Origin: an uncultured Eubacterium sp.
Lineage (GTDB): Bacteria; Bacillota; Clostridia; Lachnospirales; Lachnospiraceae
Length of the DNA stretch: 20,452 nucleotides
Reading direction: 5' to 3'
NCBI GenBank assembly: GCA_934317205.1
Contig: CAKREL010000042.1
Span: 1-20,452, forward strand
Of the stretch, positions 1 through 8,079 are shown one piece after another. The translations under genes were made by a program, and so were the position numbers. Positions within the stretch are counted from its first letter, which is position 1; the number at the start of each line of letters is the position of its first letter. A model generated the notes under the pieces. It saw nothing but the letters and a program-made list of their open reading frames with translations. It had not been told where the DNA came from and did no database searches.

Positions 1-122
1 CCGATGGTCGTGATCGTGATAACCGCAGAAATACCGATGATGATTCCAAGCATAGTCAGCAGGGAACGCATTTTATTAGAAAGAAGGTTCTGGAAGGCTT
101 CTTTAATATTTTCTATCAGCAT
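1..122 (-). CDS. MacB/FtsX-type ABC transporter permease, N-terminal fragment
   Basis: Only the first 40 or so codons are present; the gene runs off the left edge. The minus-strand ATG at 122-120 opens a peptide starting MLIENIKEAFQNLLSNKMR, followed by a hydrophobic stretch (LLTMLGIIIGISAVITI). This is the typical start of MacB_PCD/FtsX permeases: a short amphipathic lead-in, then the first membrane segment. The start overlaps the end of the ATPase gene by 7 bp (an ATGCTGA-type overlap), which implies translational coupling. A G-rich tract (GGGGGG) lies just upstream as a ribosome-binding site. With the adaptor and ATPase upstream it forms a MacAB-like or YknXYZ-like exporter. Substrate is unknown; peptides or antimicrobials are typical for the family. 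Confidence 0.85.
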   Translation of the reverse strand, partial: MLIENIKEAFQNLLSNKMRSLLTMLGIIIGISAVITITTI

Positions 123-898
123 AGCGTTCCCCCCTCTCCGATTTCCGGCTTATCGCATCCATCATTCATCTTGTGATGACCTGACAAATCACAGCCTTTT
201 TCTGTTTTTTTGCTGTCAGATACGATCATACCATCATTTAATGTGACAATTCTCTCAGTCTCTGCAGCCAATTCCTTTGAATGCGTGATCAGTACAACTG
301 TTTTTCCCTGTTCTTCATGAAGCTTGTGAAAAATATCCATGATCATATGACCTGTCTGGGAATCCAACGCACCTGTCGGTTCATCTGCCAGAATGATCGA
401 TGGATCATTGATCATCGCCCGGGCAATGGCAATCCTCTGCTTCTGTCCACCGGACAACTCATTTGGACGGTGCGTGGCACGGTCTGCCATTCCCACCAGT
501 TCTAACATCTGCATACCGATTTCTTTTGCATTTTTCGGACGGTGTTCACTGTACATCAAAGGCAACGTTACATTTTTTAACGCATTTGCTCTCGGAATCA
601 GATTAAAATTCTGAAATACAAACCCTATTTTTTTATTCCGCATGACACTTCGCACGGTATCATCCATGCTGTTGACATCCTCGCCTTCCAGAAAATAGTT
701 TCCGGAAGTCTGACGATCCAGAATACCCATAATATTCATCAGCGTACTTTTTCCGGAACCGGATTCTCCTACAATGGAAACAAATTCCCCTCTTTTGACA
801 TCAAGATTGATTCCGTGCAAAATCTCCAATTCATTTGGCTGGCCAATGTAATATGTCTTCACGATCTGTTCCATGCGGATCATAGTTTCATTTGACAT
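116..898 (-). CDS. ABC transporter ATP-binding protein, MacB/LolD type
   Basis: Encodes 260 residues. The nucleotide-binding motifs are all intact: Walker A GESGSGKST at 44-52, Q-loop Gln96, signature LSGGQ at 148-152, Walker B IILADE at 168-173 with catalytic Glu173, D-loop near 177-181, and switch His206. The sequence from LSGGQKQRIAIARA to ADEPTGALDS is characteristic of the MacB/LolD/FtsE subfamily, which pairs with FtsX-like permeases. Beyond about residue 228 there is a charged 30-residue tail not needed for the fold. The gene follows the adaptor gene by 18 bp and overlaps the permease start by 7 bp. The start ATG has a clear GGAGG 9 bp upstream. The protein should sit on the inner face of the membrane and power export by the adjacent permease. 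Confidence 0.95.
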   Translation of the reverse strand: MSNETMIRMEQIVKTYYIGQPNELEILHGINLDVKRGEFVSIVGESGSGKSTLMNIMGILDRQTSGNYFLEGEDVNSMDDTVRSVMRNKKIGFVFQNFNLIPRANALKNVTLPLMYSEHRPKNAKEIGMQMLELVGMADRATHRPNELSGGQKQRIAIARAMINDPSIILADEPTGALDSQTGHMIMDIFHKLHEEQGKTVVLITHSKELAAETERIVTLNDGMIVSDSKKTEKGCDLSGHHKMNDGCDKPEIGEGGTLC

Positions 899-916
899 GT
901 ATAAAAACCTCCATGA

Positions 917-2404
917 TTAATCCGCAGTTACTTCGGAACTCATACCTGTAGAACCGCCATCTTCCGTTTCACTTACATCACTTCCTCTTTCTCCCTGGAA
1001 AGTATCTCCTTCGGATATAGAGTAATCCATGATAATGTAATCTCCTGCTTTCAGGTCACCACCGGTCACTTCTGTATAATAATTAATCTCATCACCAACT
1101 GTGATATTTTTCTTTACAGCTGTATAAGTGCCATCTTTATTTTCTTCCGCACAGAGTACATAATTTTTTCCATCCTCATCCTGCTGCACCAGATCATACG
1201 GTACGGACAGGACATTTTCACGATCTGTCAGAACGATTTTGGCCTTTGCACTCATACCACTGATCAGATCACAGTGATCCAGTTTGATCTGTACGGAAAA
1301 TCCGCCGGTATTGGCTGCACCGGAAGTCTCCTGTCCGGTTTGTTCCGTCGTCGGCTGGGAAGCATTATATACTTTTACTACTTTAATGATCTCGCCATTG
1401 ATTTCCTGATCATCCAGCGCATCAGAGGTAATGATCGCTTTCATACCTTCCTGCAGTTTCAGAATATCTTTTTCTGTTACACTTGCATTCACGATCATGT
1501 CAGTATTATTTTCTACTGTTACTAACGTAGCATTTGCTGTATTTACATCACCGACAGAAACATTGACTGCAGTAACAATACCTGCACTTTTGCTTGTGAT
1601 CGTACAATCATCCAGTTGTTTTCTCAACTGATCCAGCTGTGTCTGTGTATCGCTGTCATCCGTCTGATTATATTTTGCAGATTCAATACTGCTCTGAGCA
1701 GAATAAATCGCATCATCGGTGGAAGATTTTACGCTCGTATAATTGTTTTTTGCTTCTTTGCGGGCACTGTCTGCAGATGTAAGATCACTTTTTGCACTGG
1801 AAAGCTGATCCTGAAGATCAGAAAGTTTTTCCTGAAGTGCTGCTTTAGTATCTTCATCGGATGCCGCATTTATTTGATCTGATACAGATTTCATCTGGTT
1901 ATTTAATGAATTTACAGTATTTTGTGCTGCTCTATACGCAGCTTCTGCATTATTTATACTGTCATTTGCCTGTGCTAATTGATTTTTCTGATCTTCTTTG
2001 GCACGCTCAAGGGCACGCTGATTCTGATTGCTTTCATTCTGCTTTAATGCAGCTGCATTTGACAGGGATTTTTCCAGTACATCAATCTGTTTCTGAATAG
2101 AATCTTTATCCAGAGTTGCGATCACATCGCCTTCTTTTACAACATCTCCAACCTGAACATTTATAGTTTTGATCTCAGTCGCAGCTGTAGAAGAATAATT
2201 GATCTTCGTTTCACCACTTACCGTTCCTGTCAGAGATATAAAATCGGACAGGTCACGTTTATCTACTTTTTCCAACTGTACAATGTTTGTCGCCTCTGCT
2301 ACACTGTTTAACTTTCGTTTGGCTACGCCAACCAGCACAATGATTGCTGCTACAATGATAACCAGCACAATCACCAGTTTTTTGTGTTTGAATTTTTTTT
2401 TCAC
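917..2404 (-). CDS. HlyD/MacA-family membrane fusion (adaptor) protein
   Basis: Encodes 495 residues starting at a GTG with AGGAGG about 8 bp upstream. Residues 1-9 are Lys-rich, 10-27 form one membrane anchor (VIVLVIIVAAIIVLVGVA), and the rest is extracytoplasmic. The two halves of a lipoyl/barrel-sandwich domain are visible at about 75-100 (VQVGDVVKEGDVIATLD) and 268-289 (SKSAGIVTAVNVSVGDV). They bracket a long polar helical hairpin at about 101-265, rich in Gln, Ala, Ser and Asp, which is predicted coiled coil. A beta-barrel and membrane-proximal domain follow, and the C-terminus is an acidic Ser/Gly/Glu tail. This is the MacA/YknX arrangement. First gene of the exporter operon, with its own promoter. 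Confidence 0.92.
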   Translation of the reverse strand: MKKKFKHKKLVIVLVIIVAAIIVLVGVAKRKLNSVAEATNIVQLEKVDKRDLSDFISLTGTVSGETKINYSSTAATEIKTINVQVGDVVKEGDVIATLDKDSIQKQIDVLEKSLSNAAALKQNESNQNQRALERAKEDQKNQLAQANDSINNAEAAYRAAQNTVNSLNNQMKSVSDQINAASDEDTKAALQEKLSDLQDQLSSAKSDLTSADSARKEAKNNYTSVKSSTDDAIYSAQSSIESAKYNQTDDSDTQTQLDQLRKQLDDCTITSKSAGIVTAVNVSVGDVNTANATLVTVENNTDMIVNASVTEKDILKLQEGMKAIITSDALDDQEINGEIIKVVKVYNASQPTTEQTGQETSGAANTGGFSVQIKLDHCDLISGMSAKAKIVLTDRENVLSVPYDLVQQDEDGKNYVLCAEENKDGTYTAVKKNITVGDEINYYTEVTGGDLKAGDYIIMDYSISEGDTFQGERGSDVSETEDGGSTGMSSEVTAD

Positions 2405-2439
2405 CGTCAGTCCTCCTGTGTTTTTCTTTTTATAACGGA

Positions 2440-2482
2440 TCAGATTACATATATTATAAATTTTTCTAATCTGAGATGTTAA
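2440..2482 (-). promoter_or_regulatory. Promoter and candidate operator of the exporter operon
   Basis: On the minus strand, TTAACA (2482-2477) and TATAAT (2458-2453) are separated by 18 bp, a good SigA match placed about 50 bp before the GTG start. A perfect 8-bp inverted repeat, TCAGATTA (2440-2447) and TAATCTGA (2467-2474), brackets the -10 box. That is where a dimeric repressor or response regulator would bind. The operator role is inference. Confidence 0.6.
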
Positions 2483-2540
2483 TATTTTAAGAAATAAAAC
2501 CGTGAAAAAAATGTATGAATTTCTTAATTTTTTTATAAAA

Positions 2541-2595
2541 AGAAATCAGAGACTCCTTCTGCAACCGCTAGTCGCAGAAGTAATCTCTGATTTCT
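2541..2595 (-). terminator. Rho-independent terminator downstream of fumarase genes
   Basis: A two-part hairpin: outer arms AGAAATCAGAGA (2541-2552) and TCTCTGATTTCT (2584-2595) are perfect, and inner arms CTTCTGC and GCAGAAG (2556-2562, 2574-2580) extend it. On the minus strand the stem is followed by TTTTTAT. It should stop transcription from the fumarase operon before the exporter promoter. Confidence 0.75.
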
Positions 2596-2686
2596 CTATT
2601 TACATATTGAAAATTTCTACATAAAAACATCATCCATTATTTTCACATATATCTATATCAAACTAAACGCTTTCCATAAATAAAAT

Positions 2687-2864
2687 GACGAAATCGAAAA
2701 ATCTTTCCTCAATGAGCGATTGAGTGAACGACTGATTTTCACAAGGTTTTGCGCGAGTGGAAACCGACCAGCTTTTATCGAAGGTGAGAACGAGCGCGAT
2801 GAAACCGTAGTGAAATGAAGGTAGTGAACGTCTAGCGAATGAGAAAAAATTTTTCGATTTCGTC
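2687..2864. repeat. 178-bp intergenic element with perfect 16-bp inverted ends
   Basis: The ends GACGAAATCGAAAAAT (2687-2702) and ATTTTTCGATTTCGTC (2849-2864) are perfect inverted repeats. The interior has no open frame of note and is G/A-biased on the plus strand, with recurring short words such as GAGTGAACG, GTAGTGAA, GCGAGTGG and GAGCGCGATGA. It starts 26 bp beyond the fumB stop. It resembles a miniature inverted-repeat element or a dispersed structured intergenic repeat. No transposase is present and no flanking target duplication is obvious. Confidence 0.55.
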
Positions 2865-2890
2865 TTAATATATTAAATTTTTAAATAGAT

Positions 2891-3445
2891 TTAATCTTCT
2901 ACCGCAAATTCTTTGATGGCAGTTTCATACAGATTATTTCCCTCGGAGTCTACGACTACGATAACCGGGAAATCCTCGACTTCAATCTTGCGGATTGCCT
3001 CTGCACCAAGGTCCTCGTAACATACAATCTCGGATTTTTTGATACATTTTGAAAGCAATGCGCCTGCTCCGCCGATAGCTGCAAAGTAAACTGCTTTGTT
3101 TCGGATGACTGCATCAATGACTTCTTTGGTACGTTTACCTTTTCCGATCATGGCTTTTTCGCCAAGATCCAACAGACGCGGAGCGTATTTGTCCATACGG
3201 CTTGCGGTCGTCGGACCGGCAGAACCGATTGGTCGTCCTTCTCTGGCCGGAGACGGTCCCATATAATAAATCGTGCAGTCTTTGATATCAATTGGAAGTT
3301 CTTTTCCTTCATCCAGTACTTCCATCATGCGTTTGTGTGCCGCATCTCTGGCCACGTAAAGTGTTCCTGTGATATAAACGTAATCGCCTGCTTTTAAGTC
3401 AGCAGTTATTTCTTCTGTAATTGGTGTATGTATATGTTTATCCAT
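2891..3445 (-). CDS. fumB: Fumarate hydratase class I, beta (C-terminal) subunit
   Basis: Encodes 184 residues. It matches the C-terminal domain of class I, iron-sulfur hydro-lyases, here as a separate subunit. Conserved landmarks are ARDAAHKR near 33-40, YMGPSPAREGRPIGSAGPTT near 61-80 followed by SRMD, and a GKGKR loop near 101-105 with a following GGAGALL. With the alpha subunit it interconverts fumarate and L-malate in the cytoplasm. It lies 16 bp downstream of the alpha gene, with AGGAGG before its ATG. An L-tartrate dehydratase beta subunit (TtdB) is a close paralogue and cannot be fully excluded. The symbol denotes the beta subunit of the two-part enzyme, not E. coli FumB. Confidence 0.88.
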   Translation of the reverse strand: MDKHIHTPITEEITADLKAGDYVYITGTLYVARDAAHKRMMEVLDEGKELPIDIKDCTIYYMGPSPAREGRPIGSAGPTTASRMDKYAPRLLDLGEKAMIGKGKRTKEVIDAVIRNKAVYFAAIGGAGALLSKCIKKSEIVCYEDLGAEAIRKIEVEDFPVIVVVDSEGNNLYETAIKEFAVED

Positions 3446-3461
3446 AATAAAACCTCCTGTC

Positions 3462-4307
3462 TTACAGTTCTCTCACCGCATGTCTGTTGACATGACAGCA
3501 GATATTGATTGCCACAGGAAGTCCTGCGATGTGTGTCGGATAAGTATTGATATTTACTGCCAGCGCTGTAGTTGTACCACCTAGTCCACCTGGTCCGATT
3601 CCAAGATGGTTGATTTTTGTCAGCATCTCTTCTTCCATTTCTTTGACATATGGAATATCGGAATGTTCATTAACTGGTCTGGTCAGAGCCTGTTTTGCAA
3701 GCAGCGCACATTTTTCAAAAGTTCCACCGATACCAACGCCCACAACCATTGGCGGACAGGCATTCGGACCTGCATCTTTGACTGCAGTCAGAATCGCATT
3801 TTTCACACCTTCGATACCGTCTGCCGGTTTCAGCATAAAAATACGGCTCATGTTCTCACTGCCGAATCCTTTCGGTGCGAGAGTTATTCTTACTTTATCA
3901 CCCGGGACAATTTTTGTATGCAGAATTGCCGGTGTATTATCTTTTGTATTTTCACGGATCAGCGGATCTTTTACCACGGATTTTCTCAGATATCCATCCA
4001 CATAACCACGACGCACACCTTCATTGACCGCTTCCTCAAAATCACCGCCCACAAAATGTACATCCTGTCCAATTTCCATAAAAATAACTGCCATTCCCGT
4101 ATCCTGACAGATTGGAATCATCTCTTTGTCCGCAATTTCCAGATTTTCCTGAAGCTGGTTCAGGATTTTTTTGCCAAGCTCTGACTTCTCTGTCTCGACA
4201 GCCTGCTTCATGCACGCATCCATATCCGGTGACAGGTAGTGATTTGCCTGTATACACATCTCACTGATGTTGTCAGTTAATTCTTTTACATTAATTTCTC
4301 TGATCAT
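3462..4307 (-). CDS. fumA: Fumarate hydratase class I, alpha (N-terminal) subunit
   Basis: Encodes 281 residues, the usual length for the stand-alone alpha subunit. Candidate 4Fe-4S ligands are Cys67 in ICQDTG, Cys184 in NACPPMVVG, and Cys270 or Cys271 in NICCHVNRH. They match the three-cysteine pattern of class I fumarases, whose cluster binds substrate directly and is oxygen-sensitive. KGFGSENMSR (146-155) and the glycine-rich GIGPGGLGGTTT (236-247) are also family signatures. Translation starts at an ATG with GGAG 7-8 bp upstream. It is the first gene of a two-gene operon with fumB and has its own SigA-type promoter. An L-tartrate dehydratase alpha subunit is the main alternative. Confidence 0.9.
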   Translation of the reverse strand: MIREINVKELTDNISEMCIQANHYLSPDMDACMKQAVETEKSELGKKILNQLQENLEIADKEMIPICQDTGMAVIFMEIGQDVHFVGGDFEEAVNEGVRRGYVDGYLRKSVVKDPLIRENTKDNTPAILHTKIVPGDKVRITLAPKGFGSENMSRIFMLKPADGIEGVKNAILTAVKDAGPNACPPMVVGVGIGGTFEKCALLAKQALTRPVNEHSDIPYVKEMEEEMLTKINHLGIGPGGLGGTTTALAVNINTYPTHIAGLPVAINICCHVNRHAVREL

Positions 4308-4330
4308 TTTTTACTCCTCATAAATCAAAA

Positions 4331-4410
4331 GAAAACCATTGACACTTCTCATGCTTTCTTTGTGCTATTTATTATCATAGCTCAAACAAAAAGAAATGTG
4401 AATGGTTTTC
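4331..4410 (-). terminator. Long hairpin terminator of arginine deiminase
   Basis: Arms 4331-4349 (GAAAACCATTGACACTTCT) and 4392-4410 (AGAAATGTGAATGGTTTTC) are complementary over 19 positions with two non-Watson-Crick pairs. Further pairing (TTTG/CAAA, CTAT/ATAG) extends the stem inward. On the minus strand the stem runs into TTTTGATTT. It separates arcA from the fumarase operon. Confidence 0.65.
4374..4402 (-). promoter_or_regulatory. Promoter of the fumarase operon
   Basis: On the minus strand TTCACA (4402-4397) and TATGAT (4379-4374) are separated by 17 bp, each five of six against the SigA consensus. The start point would be near 4367, leaving a leader of about 60 nt. The promoter lies inside the right arm and loop of the arginine deiminase terminator hairpin. 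Confidence 0.55.
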
Positions 4411-4441
4411 TCTTTATATTATTTAGAAAGTAGACTTATAA

Positions 4442-5662
4442 TTACTCTGCCCGCTCAAGTGGCATACTCATACAGCGTGGGCCACCACGACCTCTGGACA
4501 ACTCCGAACTTGCCATTTCCAGTACCTCGATACCATGCTGACGTAAAATCTCATTTGTCACATAGTTTCGATCATATACGACAACTTTTCCCGGCTCAAT
4601 ACAAAGGGTATTGGAACCATCGTTCCACTGTTCACGCTCAGAAGCAATCCTGTCTTTGCCACCGCATTTGATCAGTGTCACTTTATCCAGTTCCAGATAT
4701 TTTGCAAGGATATCAGAAAGCATCGCATCAGATTCGGTTACCTTCAGCTGCCCTTTCTGATTTCCCGGCTTGATTTCAAAAATACGCAATGTCTGCATAA
4801 TGCCAGGATGAATCGTAAATTTATCATAATCCACTTGTGTACATACCGTATCCAGATGCATAAACGCCCGCACAGATGGAATATCAAGGGCAATAATTGT
4901 TTCAACCTCCGACGTCTCACATGCAAAAATATTCTGTGCCAGAAGTTCAATAGCTTCCGGTGTGGTACGCTGTGAAATTCCGATTGCGATCACCTTATTG
5001 CTCAAGTTCAGGATATCTCCGCCTTCAATGGCAAAATCCATATCACGATCATAGTAAAACGGTACTTTTCCGGCAAAATCCGGATGATATTTCAAAATAT
5101 ATTTTCCGTAAAGTGTCTCTCTTCTTCTGGTCCGGGAATACATTCTGTTCAGACTAACACCGTTTCCGATGCAGGCAAAAGGATCCCTCGTAAAATAGAG
5201 ATTTGGAATCGGATCCAGTAAAAACTGACTTTCTTTTTTAACCAGACTTACCAGTGGGCAACTCAATTTTACATTTAATTCAGAAGCCCTGATTCCAGAC
5301 ATAGTCTTTAGTACAAGTTCCTTTTCATCTGAAATATTTATCAGATACTCATATAGCTGGTCACGGACTTTTGCTGAAGAAGCACCTCCCTCTGAAATAA
5401 ATTCACGGACGAACTGCTCTTTTTTCTCAGGATTTTTCAGCACATCTGCAGTCATATCTTCCAGATATACAACTTCCACTCCCTGTCCCCGCATGATTTC
5501 TGCAAACATATCATGTTCGATTTTTGCTGTTTTTAAATATGGAATATCATCAAATAAAAGCCGCTCCAGATCTTCCGGAACCAAATGCTCAAGCTCCTGC
5601 CCTGGTCTGTGAAGCATTACTTTTTTCAATTTTCCAATTTCGCTTTTTACATGGATTGCCAT
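4442..5662 (-). CDS. arcA: Arginine deiminase
   Basis: Encodes 406 residues, close to the usual length (about 406-418). The enzyme hydrolyses L-arginine to citrulline and ammonia, the first step of the arginine dihydrolase pathway. Catalytic residues are recognisable: Asp160 in FTRDP, Glu213 in IEGGD, His269 and Asp271 in MHLDT, and the nucleophile Cys397 in GGPRCMSMP near the C-terminus. The start ATG follows AAGGAGG. No ornithine carbamoyltransferase, carbamate kinase or antiporter gene (arcB, arcC, arcD) lies beside it. Upstream, 47 bp separate it from the MATE efflux gene with no visible terminator, so the two are probably co-transcribed; an internal promoter cannot be excluded. Confidence 0.95.
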   Translation of the reverse strand: MAIHVKSEIGKLKKVMLHRPGQELEHLVPEDLERLLFDDIPYLKTAKIEHDMFAEIMRGQGVEVVYLEDMTADVLKNPEKKEQFVREFISEGGASSAKVRDQLYEYLINISDEKELVLKTMSGIRASELNVKLSCPLVSLVKKESQFLLDPIPNLYFTRDPFACIGNGVSLNRMYSRTRRRETLYGKYILKYHPDFAGKVPFYYDRDMDFAIEGGDILNLSNKVIAIGISQRTTPEAIELLAQNIFACETSEVETIIALDIPSVRAFMHLDTVCTQVDYDKFTIHPGIMQTLRIFEIKPGNQKGQLKVTESDAMLSDILAKYLELDKVTLIKCGGKDRIASEREQWNDGSNTLCIEPGKVVVYDRNYVTNEILRQHGIEVLEMASSELSRGRGGPRCMSMPLERAE

Positions 5663-5709
5663 TTTACGGCGTCCTCCTTATCCCCTTCATTTATAACATC
5701 CATTTCATT

Positions 5710-7050
5710 TTATCCTAAAATATAATTTTTTTCACTCTTTTTTATAAAATATCTCACATGCATACAGACTGACAGAACTAAGGTACACAGTTCCGAGGAA
5801 GGAATCGCGATCCATGCGCCGTTCAAGCCCCATACGCGTGGCAGCACAATTAAAAATAAAACGGTAAAAAGCAATGTTCTGCAAAAAGAAATCAGAGCAG
5901 ATACTTTTCCATTGGACAAAGCGGTAAAAAATCCAGAAGATGCAATGTTAACTCCACTAAACAAGAAATTTATCGCAAAAATCTGAAATCCTACAGAGGC
6001 CAGTTCCCATGTTCCCGGATCCTTTGTAAATATCGAAACAATTGGTTTTGCCAAAAATGCAGCAACCACAGTGATTGCAACAGATGATGCAATTACAAAA
6101 ATAAAAGTTGTCTTATAGATACGTTTCAGCTGAGTTTTATTTTGTGCACCATACTGAAAACCGACAATCGGAGCAATTCCAACAGCAAAACCAAGATGAA
6201 ATGAATTAAATAAAAATTCTCCATACAAAATGATCGTGATGGCAGCCACACCATTTGCACCGGCCAACCGCATCATAACTGAATTAAATAAAAACGTGAT
6301 AATAGCTGCTGCCAACTGAGATACCATTTCGGAAGAGCCATTATAGCATGCATGCAAAAAATCTCCAATCTTCACTCGAAACCGTGTAAAACAAAGTCCC
6401 TTTTTATTTGTGAAAAAGAAGAGCAGACCTGCAATTGCCGGTATCGACTGTCCGATTCCGGTTGCAAGTGCGGCACCGCTGATTCCCAGATGACAATGAA
6501 CAATCAGCACATAATCCAACACTGCATTTAAAATTCCTGCTAATATGATCAGAATCAACCCAAGTGTCGGACGCTCTGCCGTTACCAGATAACTTTGAAA
6601 CAAAGACTGCAGCATACAGGCCGGGGTAAAAATTGCAAGAATCATAAGATAATTTCTGCAATACATCAGTAATTCATCGGTAGCGCCAAGCATATAACAA
6701 ATCTGATTTAAAAAACACAGTGTAACCAGCATAATTATCCCACTGACAATTAATGTAATTACAACAAACATGGTAAGTCTTTCTTTGGCTTCTTGCTTTT
6801 TTCCTTCACCAAGATATTTACTGATGATCGCATTTCCACCAGTTGCCAGCATCGTTGCAATTGCAATCATAATATTCACAACCGGATACACAATATTAGT
6901 TGCAGATAATGCATTACTTCCCACAAAACGTGATACAAACATTCCATCAATGATCGTATACATTGACATAAATATCATCATAATGATGGAAGGTGCTGCA
7001 AATCGCAATAATTTTAAAGGAGTAAACTCCTGATTCAAAGACATACTCAT
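5710..7050 (-). CDS. MATE-family multidrug efflux transporter (MepA/DinF-like)
   Basis: Encodes 446 residues with about twelve hydrophobic segments, the full length for the family. The N-terminal part (FAAPSIIMMIFMSMYTIIDG, then FVSRFVGSNALSATN) and the loop ISKYLGEGKKQEAKE after the second or third segment are typical of prokaryotic MATE proteins. Matching features recur in the second half (VGIAPIVGFQYGAQNK). MATE pumps export cationic drugs in exchange for Na+ or H+. The gene is divergent from a MerR-type regulator, and its promoter carries that family's signature 19-bp spacer, so it is probably induced by the compounds it exports. A GCAGGTG ribosome-binding site precedes the ATG. Confidence 0.93.
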   Translation of the reverse strand: MSMSLNQEFTPLKLLRFAAPSIIMMIFMSMYTIIDGMFVSRFVGSNALSATNIVYPVVNIMIAIATMLATGGNAIISKYLGEGKKQEAKERLTMFVVITLIVSGIIMLVTLCFLNQICYMLGATDELLMYCRNYLMILAIFTPACMLQSLFQSYLVTAERPTLGLILIILAGILNAVLDYVLIVHCHLGISGAALATGIGQSIPAIAGLLFFFTNKKGLCFTRFRVKIGDFLHACYNGSSEMVSQLAAAIITFLFNSVMMRLAGANGVAAITIILYGEFLFNSFHLGFAVGIAPIVGFQYGAQNKTQLKRIYKTTFIFVIASSVAITVVAAFLAKPIVSIFTKDPGTWELASVGFQIFAINFLFSGVNIASSGFFTALSNGKVSALISFCRTLLFTVLFLIVLPRVWGLNGAWIAIPSSELCTLVLSVCMHVRYFIKKSEKNYILG

Positions 7051-7177
7051 AAAAACACCTGCTTTCTAAATTACTTTCTACTAAATCATGATTCTATCTG
7101 CCACAAACAGTGAGCCTGAGCATACTATGTCAATTTACGAATGCTCTTTTTAAATCGTTTCGTTCTTGACATATGTC

Positions 7178-7208
7178 AGCATACAGTATAGGGTAACCCT
7201 ATAGTCAA
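7178..7208 (-). promoter_or_regulatory. MerR-type promoter and operator of the MATE gene
   Basis: On the minus strand TTGACT (7208-7203) and TATGCT (7183-7178) are separated by 19 bp. A near-perfect dyad, TATAGGGTAACCCTATA (7187-7203), fills the spacer. A dyad in an over-long 19-bp spacer is the hallmark of promoters activated by MerR/BmrR proteins, which untwist the DNA to realign the boxes. A second palindrome, TGACATATGTCA (7167-7178), touches the -10 box. Confidence 0.85.
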
Positions 7209-7256
7209 GCAGATTTTTACACTATATTTTTTTACAAAACAGGAGAATTTAATTAT

Positions 7257-8072
7257 ATGGAACGCAAAGATTATCTGACTACCGGAGAACTGGCTCAACT
7301 GATGGGAATCACCAAACATACACTTTTTCACTATGATGATATCGGTCTGTTTCAACCAGAACATCTGAATGAAAAAGGATACCGCTTCTATTCTATTGAT
7401 CAGATTGAGATTCTAAACACCATTCTGGTTTTGCGTGATCTCGACATGCCTTTAAAGGAAATTCAAACTTATATATCACAGCGAAACCCGGAACTTTTTC
7501 AACAAATTTTTCTCGAAAGAGAAAGTCAGATTACACAACAGATAAAAAAACTACAGGCTATGAAAAAATGGATGCAGCAGCAGCGAAAGAAGATAAAAAT
7601 TGCCGAACAAACCGATTTTTCCATGATTGAAATAAATACTTATCCACAATATTATTACCTTTATAAAGAAGCAGATCCATCTTCCACCCAGTCATTTTCA
7701 AAAAAACTCAATGAATTAATTACACAGCTGCAAAACAACAATCCTTATCAGGATTACGATATTGCTTATTTTCAATATGGGAAAAATGTGGAGCACGGCA
7801 TTTACGATGCTTATGATAACGTTGCACTGCTCATGACACAGAAACCAGCAATCAAAAACTGCCAGATACTTCCTGCTGGAAAATATCTGACAGCTTATCA
7901 CATCGGTCACTGGAATACGATTGGTGAGACTTACAAGCGAATACTAAATTATAAAAAGGAACATCACCTGAAAACCAGCAATCTGTACATCGAATATGAC
8001 GTGGTAAATAGTTTTATTGAAAAAAATACAGATGACTTTGTAACCCAGATTGAAGTTGAAATTATAGACTAA
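7257..8072 (+). CDS. MerR-family transcriptional regulator with GyrI-like ligand domain
   Basis: Encodes 271 residues. Residues 5-75 are a MerR winged helix-turn-helix ([20 protein letters not shown], then [10 protein letters not shown] and GYRFYS). Residues about 78-118 form a Lys/Gln-rich dimerisation coiled coil. Residues about 121-271 resemble the GyrI-like effector domain of BmrR-type drug sensors, rich in aromatic residues ([10 protein letters not shown], then [13 protein letters not shown]). The ATG at 7257 follows AGGAG. It is divergent from the MATE gene and almost certainly its activator, binding the dyad in the shared intergenic region and probably also controlling its own expression. 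The 3' end faces the cation transporter gene with only 7 bp between. Confidence 0.92.
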   Translation: MERKDYLTTGELAQLMGITKHTLFHYDDIGLFQPEHLNEKGYRFYSIDQIEILNTILVLRDLDMPLKEIQTYISQRNPELFQQIFLERESQITQQIKKLQAMKKWMQQQRKKIKIAEQTDFSMIEINTYPQYYYLYKEADPSSTQSFSKKLNELITQLQNNNPYQDYDIAYFQYGKNVEHGIYDAYDNVALLMTQKPAIKNCQILPAGKYLTAYHIGHWNTIGETYKRILNYKKEHHLKTSNLYIEYDVVNSFIEKNTDDFVTQIEVEIID

Positions 8073-8079
8073 GGATTAC

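Noticed and set aside
3547..4184. Plus-strand frames of 152 and 192 codons
   Set aside because: They lie antisense to the clearly real fumarase alpha gene and have no protein-like composition or ribosome site.
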